64,000 nt of DNA from contig CAZIBN010000006.1 in the NCBI GenBank assembly GCA_964537395.1, positions 1-64,000 on the forward strand. The letters are read 5' to 3'. Below are positions 58,005 to 64,000 of the stretch, piece after piece. A program made the position numbers and the translations under genes. The DNA is from GWA2-66-18 sp964537395. Its GTDB lineage: Bacteria; Elusimicrobiota; Elusimicrobia; UBA1565; UBA9628. Numbering within the stretch: position 1 is the first letter of the stretch; the number at the start of each line of letters is the position of its first letter. The notes under the pieces were generated by a model. The model did no database searches and was not told where the DNA came from. It saw only the letters and a program-made list of their open reading frames with translations.

Positions 58005-59888
58005 ATGGCCTCCACCAGGAACCGCGGCAAGCTCGCCTACAAGATCCTCTTCTGGTTCCTGCTTATTTCCCTGGCGCCGATGATCTTCGTCGGCTGGCAC
58101 CTCGTCGGGATCACCCAGCAGTCTCTGCGCAAGGAGACTTTGGCGATGCAGGAATCCCTCGCCGTCGGCTTCTCGGACACGACCTACAAGTACGTCACGA
58201 CCTTCCGCAACGTGCTGACCGAGACGGCCGGCCTCGAAGATTTCGTCTCGATGAACCCCGGCAAGCAGCAGCAGTATCTCAACCGGATCCTCCAGATCCA
58301 CTTCGCGGTATTGGAATTGTCCGTCCTGAACGATAAGGGCGTCGAGACCCTGCGCATCGGCCGCTTCCTCGGCCCCAACCCCGATATGCGCGATTTTCGC
58401 GGCGAGGATTCCTTCGCCGGCGCGATGGGCCCGCGGGGCCAGTTCATCGGCCATCTCGAGCGCTTTCAAGGGCTGTATCCGACCGTCACCATCTCCGTGC
58501 CGATCATGGACCAGCGCGTCCAGCCCGCCAAGGCCGTCGGCGCCGTCTCGGCGCGCGTGAGCCTCAACGGCCTCTCCACCATGCTCGCGATGGAGTTCCC
58601 GGCCTCCGGAAAAAGCCAGGCTGCCGTTATGACCCGCGACGGCTTCCTGATCGCGCACTCCGACCCGCGCGAGATCTACCGCCCCGACGCGCGCATGCCT
58701 CCGGAGGTCGAGAAGGTTCTCACATCTCAAGATAACGTCAAGGGGGGCGGGGAAATCGGCATCGAGGGCGGCAAGCGCCTGCTCGGCGCGTTCAGCCTCA
58801 TCGACAAGCTCGACTGGATCGTCTACGTCCAGCAGCCGGTCGAGGCCGCCTATCAGACCGCCGCCGACATGAAGGCGCAGATCTTCCGCGTGCTGATCTG
58901 GGTCGTGCTGTTCACCGTCCTGCTCTCGCTGGCCGTCGCCGGCCACATCACCCAGCCCATCCGTATTTTAAAGGAGGCCGCCGACCGCCTCGGCAAGGGC
59001 CAGTTCGAGGACCTGCCCGAGGTCGTGACCACCAACGACGAGATCGGCGACCTGGCGCAGACCTTCCTCGGCATGAGCGAATCGCTCAAGGAAAAGACGG
59101 GCGAGCTCATCCACGCGAAGCAGGAGCTCGAGAAGTTCACCAAGTTCCTGGAGAAGCGCGTGGACTCGCGCACCCGCGAGCTCAAGGCCGCCCAGGACGA
59201 GCTCATCAAGAAGGAGCGCCTTGCCGCGATCGGCCAGATGGCCTCCGTCGTCGGCCATGAGATCAGAAATCCGCTCGCCGTCATCAACAACTCGATCTAC
59301 TTCATCAAGACCAAGCTCGGAACGGCGGGCGGCGAGCCCGACGCGAAGATCACCAAGCACATCAAGATCATCGAGTCTGAGATCCAGCAGGCCAACGGCA
59401 TCATCAACGAGATCCTGACCTACTCGCGCCAGCGCGAGCTTCAGCTCGAGAAGGTCCGCATCAACGATTGGCTCGAGGAGGTGCTGTCGGTCTATCCCTT
59501 CCCGCCGCACGTCGCGGTCGACAAGCTTTTTGATCCGGCTAATCCCATGGTGGAGATCGACAAGACCGAGATGCAGCAGGCGGTGCGCAACCTCGTCGGC
59601 AACGGCGTCGAGGTGATGCCCGCGCCGAAGGGGGGGAAGGTCACCATCCGCACCGTGATCCCCGAGGCCGGTTGGGTGCGCATCGACATCTCCGACGCGG
59701 GAAGCGGCATCCCTCAGGATGTCCTCGATAAGATATTCGCGCCGTTCTTTACGACGAAGGCGCGCGGCACGGGCCTTGGCCTGGCCGTCGTGCGCAAGGT
59801 GGTCGACCACCATAAGGGCAAGGTGGATGTCGAGAGCACGGTAGGCGTCGGGACGACATTTAAATTGTATATTCCGACGACGGCCTGA
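58005..59888 (+). CDS. Membrane sensor histidine kinase
   Basis: 627 aa. Transmembrane helix (ILFWFLLISLAPMIFVGW), large extracytoplasmic Cache-type sensor (about 40-290, with VLNDKGVETLRIGRFLG and VMTRDGFLIAHSDPREI), second helix (IFRVLIWVVLFTVLLSLAVAG), HAMP, then HisKA with the phospho-His in VVGHEIRNPLAV (near residue 418) and HATPase boxes AVRNLVGNGVE, DAGSGIP and GTGLGLAVV. Likely phosphorylates neighbouring receivers. Confidence 0.95.
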   Translation: MASTRNRGKLAYKILFWFLLISLAPMIFVGWHLVGITQQSLRKETLAMQESLAVGFSDTTYKYVTTFRNVLTETAGLEDFVSMNPGKQQQYLNRILQIHFAVLELSVLNDKGVETLRIGRFLGPNPDMRDFRGEDSFAGAMGPRGQFIGHLERFQGLYPTVTISVPIMDQRVQPAKAVGAVSARVSLNGLSTMLAMEFPASGKSQAAVMTRDGFLIAHSDPREIYRPDARMPPEVEKVLTSQDNVKGGGEIGIEGGKRLLGAFSLIDKLDWIVYVQQPVEAAYQTAADMKAQIFRVLIWVVLFTVLLSLAVAGHITQPIRILKEAADRLGKGQFEDLPEVVTTNDEIGDLAQTFLGMSESLKEKTGELIHAKQELEKFTKFLEKRVDSRTRELKAAQDELIKKERLAAIGQMASVVGHEIRNPLAVINNSIYFIKTKLGTAGGEPDAKITKHIKIIESEIQQANGIINEILTYSRQRELQLEKVRINDWLEEVLSVYPFPPHVAVDKLFDPANPMVEIDKTEMQQAVRNLVGNGVEVMPAPKGGKVTIRTVIPEAGWVRIDISDAGSGIPQDVLDKIFAPFFTTKARGTGLGLAVVRKVVDHHKGKVDVESTVGVGTTFKLYIPTTA

Positions 59889-59895
59889 GGAACAG

Positions 59896-60990
59896 ATGAA
59901 AGGCAAGATCCTGATCGTCGATGATGACGCGAACATGCGTGAAAGCGTCAGCGATAATTTAGAGGTGTCGGGCTACGAGACGGCCCAGGCCTCGAGCGGG
60001 GCGGAGGCCGTCGCCCAGGTCAAGAGGACGCAGTTCGACGTCATCCTGATGGACTACAACCTGACCGACGGGACCGGCATCGACGCGATCCAGCAGATCC
60101 GCAAGCTCAACACCGAGAGCCAGATCCTGATGGTCACCGCCCACGCCTCGCTCGACACGGCGCTCAAGGCGATCCAGGAGTCCGTCGACGACTTCCTCAC
60201 CAAGCCCGTCAATTTCGACCACCTCAAGCGGGCGATCGAGAAGTCGCTCGAGAAGATGCGGCTCAAGCAGGAGCTGAAGAGCGCCAACGACAAGAACCAG
60301 CATCTGTCGGCGATGAAGTCGAAGTTCATGTCGATGGCCTCCCACGACCTCTCCAATTCGCTGATGACCTTGCAGGTCAGCTTTGAGATGCTCTCCCAGT
60401 CGCTCCAGCCCGACGTGGAGCAGCTCAAGAAGATGCGCTACATCTCTAACGGCATCGGCCAGATCTCGCGGCTCATCGAGGACCTCGTGGACTGGGCCTC
60501 GATCGAGCAGGGCAAGTTCCGCCTTGAGTCCAACCTCTTCGACGCCGGCTCGCTCGTCGAGGAGACCGCGGTCGGTCCGCAGGCGCGCGCGGCCGTGCGC
60601 GGCCTGACCCTGAAGACCGTGCTCGAGCCCGGCCTGCCGACGATCGCCGCGGACAAGAAGCGCCTGTCCCAGGTGCTCAACAACCTTCTTGAGAACGCGA
60701 TCCGTCACACGCCCAAGGGCGGCACCGTCACCGTGACCGCTGAGAAGGACGCCGCGGGCGTGCGCTTCGCCGTGCGCGACACCGGCGACGGCATCTCGCC
60801 GGACGAGGTCGGCAAGCTGTTTCAGAGCTTTTATCAGGGCGAGAGCGCCTCCGGCGGCGGACGCCTGGGCCTTGGCCTCTCGATCTCGCGTGAGATCGTC
60901 GACAGCCACGGCGGGCGCATCTGGGTCGAGAGCGAGGGCCTGGGGAAGGGCGCCTCGTTCTTCTTCACGGTCCCGGTCGGCAAGGCTTGA
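59896..60990 (+). CDS. Receiver-histidine kinase hybrid, cytoplasmic
   Basis: 364 aa, no membrane segments. Receiver first (ILIVDDDANMRES, phospho-Asp in DVILMDYNLTDG, FLTKPVNF), then a coiled linker, HisKA (SMASHDLSNSLMTLQ, His near residue 149) and HATPase (LNNLLENAIRHTPKGG, DTGDGISPDE, GGRLGLGLSISREIV). The order receiver-kinase suggests control of its kinase by phosphorylation from the upstream membrane kinase. Confidence 0.93.
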   Translation: MKGKILIVDDDANMRESVSDNLEVSGYETAQASSGAEAVAQVKRTQFDVILMDYNLTDGTGIDAIQQIRKLNTESQILMVTAHASLDTALKAIQESVDDFLTKPVNFDHLKRAIEKSLEKMRLKQELKSANDKNQHLSAMKSKFMSMASHDLSNSLMTLQVSFEMLSQSLQPDVEQLKKMRYISNGIGQISRLIEDLVDWASIEQGKFRLESNLFDAGSLVEETAVGPQARAAVRGLTLKTVLEPGLPTIAADKKRLSQVLNNLLENAIRHTPKGGTVTVTAEKDAAGVRFAVRDTGDGISPDEVGKLFQSFYQGESASGGGRLGLGLSISREIVDSHGGRIWVESEGLGKGASFFFTVPVGKA

Positions 60991-61015
60991 CGAAAACGTG
61001 AAATCCGTCCATAAT
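60987..61015 (+). promoter_or_regulatory. Promoter of the LuxR-type regulator
   Basis: TTGACG (60987-60992), 17-nt spacer, CATAAT (61010-61015). It overlaps the previous stop codon and would give a leader of about 87 nt. Confidence 0.65.
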
Positions 61016-61042
61016 TTTCTGCTAAACTAGCCGAATTCTGAG

Positions 61043-61063
61043 GCCGGGCCTGAAAGGCCCGGC
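61043..61063 (+). promoter_or_regulatory. Leader hairpin
   Basis: GCCGGGCC-TGAAA-GGCCCGGC, an 8-bp perfect stem inside the predicted 5' leader. Further down AGATGC and GCATCT could pair around the region before the TAGGAG site. It may be regulatory or a terminator of the preceding gene without T-tract. Confidence 0.5.
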
Positions 61064-61108
61064 ACAGATGCTGTTGCGGAAGTCTTTATAGCATCTAGGA
61101 GAATCGAA

Positions 61109-61789
61109 ATGGCTTCGAAGGCTGCCCCGAAAAAGAGAGTGAAAGTTCTGATCGCCGACGACCAGACGCTTTTCCGTGAAGGCATCAAGGATCTTCTCGA
61201 GAACGAGAGGATCATCGAGGTGGTCGGTGAAGCCGCCGACGGCCTGGAGGCCGTCCGCTTGGCTAAAAAGCTCAAGCCCGACGTGATCCTCATGGACATC
61301 AAGCTTCCGCACCTTGACGGCGTCGCCGCGACGCGGCTGATCCGTAAGGAGTGCCCCAACACGAACGTGCTGATCCTGTCCTCCTACGAGGACGAGGCCC
61401 ACGTGATGGAGTCGATCCAGGCCGGCGCCAACGGCTACCTCTCCAAGATGCTTCCCGCCGCCGAGCTCGTCAATGCCCTCAAGGCCTTCGCCAACGACGG
61501 CGTGATGATCCCTCAGCAGGTGATGGGCAAGCTTCTCCAGGGCCTGCGCCAGATGGCCAGCGGCGATGGCAACTCGCCCGTCGCGCTGACCAAGACCGAG
61601 ATCCGCGTGCTCGTGCTCCTCGGCACCGGCAAGTCGAACAAGGAGATCGCGGCGAAGATGGAGTGCTCGGTCAAGACCATCAAGAACCACCTCAACGCGA
61701 TCTTCCAGAAGCTCGAGGTCAGCAACCGGACCGAGGCCGTCGTCAAAGGCATCGAGATGGGCCTGATCTCGCCCGAAGACCCCAACTGA
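61109..61789 (+). CDS. NarL/FixJ-type response regulator
   Basis: 226 aa. Receiver with ADDQTLFREGIKD and phospho-Asp in DVILMDIKLPHLDG, then a LuxR-type HTH (LTKTEIRVLVLLGTGKSNK, KTIKNHLNAIFQKLEV). TAGGAG at 61096-61101 is the ribosome site. The likely output of the two preceding kinases. Confidence 0.94.
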   Translation: MASKAAPKKRVKVLIADDQTLFREGIKDLLENERIIEVVGEAADGLEAVRLAKKLKPDVILMDIKLPHLDGVAATRLIRKECPNTNVLILSSYEDEAHVMESIQAGANGYLSKMLPAAELVNALKAFANDGVMIPQQVMGKLLQGLRQMASGDGNSPVALTKTEIRVLVLLGTGKSNKEIAAKMECSVKTIKNHLNAIFQKLEVSNRTEAVVKGIEMGLISPEDPN

Positions 61790-61806
61790 GGATCTTTTAG
61801 CGCAGG

Positions 61807-62868
61807 ATGACGAAAGAAGAATTCGTCTCCCAGCTCGAGCGCGGGGCCCTGCAGTCCACGGCCTTGCCCGTGACGTCGTCCATCCTGCGTTGGACGGCCG
61901 ACCAGCTCAAGCGCGGCGAGCCCGCCTGGTGGAAGCCGATCGCCAAGGCTTGGGAGAAGCGCGTCTTCGTCGCGTGGACCGAGGCCTGGAGCCTGTACCT
62001 CACCTGCCTCCACTTCGAGGCCTTGAGCGACGCCGATTGCCAGCTCGTGCCTTACTTCCCGTCGTGCGGCGGCACGGCGGAGGCCGATCCGTCCGTGGCG
62101 CTCGCCCGCTTCCTCGCCGATCCGCCGCCGACCTTCTTCGAGCATCTCAAAAGCGGCCACCGGCGGACCTACATCGCGAGCCGCGCGGTCATGTGGACCG
62201 CGCCCGCCGCGCTGTTCTTCCAGCGCCGGGACCTTCCGTACTACCTCGTCGAGGTCAACGCGGGCGCGGGCGTGAACTTGGCCGCCGACATCGCGAACCC
62301 GCTGAAAGGCTTCGACTCGGCCCTCATCTCCGCGCGCGTGGGCCTCGAGCCCCGTCCGCTGCAGACCGAGGACATCGCGGACCGCCGCTGGCTGACCGCC
62401 GGCATCTGGCCCGATAATCTGGAGGCGATCGCTGAGCTCGACGGGGCGCTCGATAAGATCGCCCAGCGCACGCGCGACGAGGCCGCCTTCCTCCAGCTCG
62501 CCGCCTGCCCGCCCGAGAAGGCTGCGGCCTTCGTGACGAAGAACATCCCCTCCGATGACCCCGAGGTCGGCCTCCTGATCTTCAACATGGGCGCCACCGT
62601 GCGCATGTCCGATGCCGACTACGCCGCGTACTCGGCGGGCATGGCGGCGATGCTCAAGAATTGGGGGGAGCGCGCGCTCTGGGTGGAGGTCGAATCCGTG
62701 CGCGGCGAGACCTATTCCACGACCATGCAGCTGCGCGTGCACCGCATCCTCGGCGGCCAGCTCCGCAGCCTGGTGATGGCCAGCGTCGACTTCGAGCAGT
62801 CCACCCGCCAGTACAGCGAAGCCAGCGACGCCTTCCTCGGCCCCGAAGTTCCCTCAGCTAAGCCCTAG
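61807..62868 (+). CDS. DUF2332-like protein
   Basis: 353 aa, soluble. The block YYLVEVNAGAGVNLAADI resembles the EVGASAGLNL core of the DUF2332 family, which itself resembles a methyltransferase-like motif; RRTYIASRAVMWTAPAALFF fits the preceding region. Function is unknown. 17 nt downstream of the LuxR-type gene, so it may be on the same transcript. Confidence 0.6.
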   Translation: MTKEEFVSQLERGALQSTALPVTSSILRWTADQLKRGEPAWWKPIAKAWEKRVFVAWTEAWSLYLTCLHFEALSDADCQLVPYFPSCGGTAEADPSVALARFLADPPPTFFEHLKSGHRRTYIASRAVMWTAPAALFFQRRDLPYYLVEVNAGAGVNLAADIANPLKGFDSALISARVGLEPRPLQTEDIADRRWLTAGIWPDNLEAIAELDGALDKIAQRTRDEAAFLQLAACPPEKAAAFVTKNIPSDDPEVGLLIFNMGATVRMSDADYAAYSAGMAAMLKNWGERALWVEVESVRGETYSTTMQLRVHRILGGQLRSLVMASVDFEQSTRQYSEASDAFLGPEVPSAKP

Positions 62869-62877
62869 CCCCGTTGA

Positions 62878-62965
62878 TGGTGTCAGGCTTACCGGTATTT
62901 GCATTATTATTGGATACCTCCACCCCCCCTGACAAACACTGCAAATACCGGTAAGCCTGACACCA
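62878..62965. repeat. Perfect 26-bp inverted-repeat element bounded by GGTGTCAGGCTTA
   Basis: Left arm 62878-62903 and right arm 62940-62965 are exact complements, around a 36-nt loop with a C-rich stretch. The ends match the element at 18176. No coding capacity. It lies 9 nt after the DUF2332 stop and could also end that transcript. Confidence 0.8.
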
Positions 62966-62994
62966 AATATCACCGATTTTTAACTGTTTTGACA

Positions 62995-63022
62995 TTGAAT
63001 TTTGACCGAAAGAGGTCATAAT
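62995..63022 (+). promoter_or_regulatory. Promoter of the TadE/G-like gene
   Basis: TTGAAT (62995-63000), 16-nt spacer, CATAAT (63017-63022), then 6 nt to ATG 63029; leaderless type. A second TTGACA lies at 62989. Confidence 0.55.
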
Positions 63023-63028
63023 TCCCCT

Positions 63029-64000
63029 ATGAGGCCCTGGAAGTCACGGGCGGGGCAGATCGTCATTCCGGCGATGCTGCTTTTCCCGACCCTTTTCCTG
63101 TTCGTCTATCTCATTTACGAGACGGCGAAGCTGTCTCGCGAGAAGATCAAGCATCAGTTCGCGATGGACGCCGCGGCCTTCGTCGAGGCGACGAACTACT
63201 CCGACTTCCTCAACCGCACCGCCTACGTCAACGGCGCCTTCCCGATGCGCATCTTCGAGCAGGGCTACGACGACTTCCCGGCGGAGTGCGAAGGCAAGGT
63301 CGAGCACTGCGACAAGCTCACCTACGCCGAGATCCTCTACCAGAACGGTATCTTCCCGCGCAGCCAAAGCGGCAAGAAGGAGTTCCGCAACGAGGAATCC
63401 TGGGACATCGCCTACGGAGGAAAGGGCTCCAACAAGAACAGCTCGAGCCCGACGATCGACGACCCCGTCGTCCTGTTCTCGATGGACAACGCCAACAAGT
63501 TCTGGCATCCGTGGGACCTCGCGACCGAGGTCTACAAGCTCTACGTTCAGGTCTTCTCCCTGCTCGGCTCCGTCGAGGATGCGCAGTGGCAGGTCCTCAA
63601 GCGCCTGACCAAGGACTCCAACCACAGCTTCCTGCAGAAATCCTACTGGCTCAATACCGGCGACTCGGCCAACTACGGCGCCGAGCTCGCGCGCAGCTTC
63701 GACGTCGCCCTGGGCGAGTTCAAGACCACGCCGCACTGCGTGCGCAAGCTCATCTATCACGGCAACCGCCACATGGGCGGCACCGGCATCCAGCAGTACC
63801 GCGTCTTCGGCACCGATCCGCCCGTCGACCTTCCTGACTCCCCCGGCTGCTCCGGCGGCGGGCTGTTCCAGATGCAGACCGTCGACAACGGCACCATCAA
63901 CGCCCTGAGCAAGCCCGGCGGCACGGAGTATCCCGGCCTGTCCCTGACTTTGAAATGGCAGATCCCGGGCAAGAACTACTTCAACGTGGACTTCGGCAAC
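63029..64000 (+). CDS. TadE/TadG-like pilus protein, truncated by the window end
   Basis: At least 324 aa; the frame is open to the last base. N-terminus RAGQIVIPAMLLFPTLFLFVY with LSREKIKHQFAMDAAAFVE matches the TadE/TadG-like opening (membrane helix, then an Ala-rich amphipathic helix). The extracytoplasmic part has several Cys residues (PAECEGKVEHCDK, TPHCVRK, GCSGGG) and aromatic clusters. It is probably the start of another pilus-related transcription unit, 11 kb from the main Tad locus. Confidence 0.75.
   Translation, partial: MRPWKSRAGQIVIPAMLLFPTLFLFVYLIYETAKLSREKIKHQFAMDAAAFVEATNYSDFLNRTAYVNGAFPMRIFEQGYDDFPAECEGKVEHCDKLTYAEILYQNGIFPRSQSGKKEFRNEESWDIAYGGKGSNKNSSSPTIDDPVVLFSMDNANKFWHPWDLATEVYKLYVQVFSLLGSVEDAQWQVLKRLTKDSNHSFLQKSYWLNTGDSANYGAELARSFDVALGEFKTTPHCVRKLIYHGNRHMGGTGIQQYRVFGTDPPVDLPDSPGCSGGGLFQMQTVDNGTINALSKPGGTEYPGLSLTLKWQIPGKNYFNVDFGN

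Overview
The window is a GC-rich chromosomal segment of a Gram-negative bacterium, densely packed with genes on both strands. Several features together suggest Elusimicrobiota: PorV/UPF0164-type outer-membrane barrels, a very large secreted protein built from FlgD-like Ig modules, a Tad pilus locus with unusual architecture, and many first genes of transcription units sitting 5-10 nt behind a TANANT -10 box. The phylum is an inference from gene content, not a proven placement. I saw no rRNA, tRNA, CRISPR array or intact transposase. There is one 100-N assembly gap (51211-51310).

Layout. 6-4879 (minus): DUF502 membrane protein, nadC, birA, greA, queG and an outer-membrane barrel in a tight leftward series. 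4920-6236 (plus): amtB ammonium transporter. 6237-6903: a lower-GC patch with a consensus promoter, a tiny ORF, an XRE regulator and a 19-bp palindrome. 6904-9367 (minus): uvrB and a small membrane protein. 9434-12942 (plus): DEAD-box helicase, aldo/keto reductase, MFS exporter. 13037-15025: small hypothetical genes, including a lower-GC lipoprotein plus metalloprotease-like pair that ends in a dispersed repeat. 15022-27234: DUF4175-like coiled-coil giant, an inverted-repeat element, CpXC protein, CCA-type nucleotidyltransferase, GT87, trpS, scpA, scpB, glgA and a DUF5693-like membrane protein. 27261-34140: anchored secreted protein, FtsX-like, EnvC-like, S41 protease, tsaD and a DUF2723 membrane protein.

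34279-51628 is a long same-strand envelope block: an outer-membrane barrel fused to a coiled coil, an inner-membrane coiled-coil/propeller protein, a 1156-aa Ig-repeat secreted protein with a PorV partner, then a Tad pilus locus (two Flp pilins, TadE, CpaB, a very short secretin, a natural TadZ-TadA fusion, TadB with a large N-terminal extension, TadC, a TPR protein and a membrane sensor). 51806-55819 holds aromatic amino-acid synthesis (chorismate mutase, aminotransferase, tyrA, pheA, and convergent DAHP synthase). 56317-61789 is a signalling cluster: membrane protein, degenerate OmpR-type regulator, receiver, histidine kinase, receiver-kinase hybrid and LuxR-type regulator. The window ends with a DUF2332-like gene, a perfect inverted-repeat element and a truncated TadE/TadG-like gene running off the edge.

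Two window-wide themes stand out. First, operon-internal genes are coupled by NTGA overlaps or Shine-Dalgarno sites, whereas many lead genes look leaderless. Second, two families of dispersed palindromic elements occupy intergenic gaps: one bounded by GGTGTCAGGCTTA, the other a 40-bp TTATCCCCAGC palindrome.
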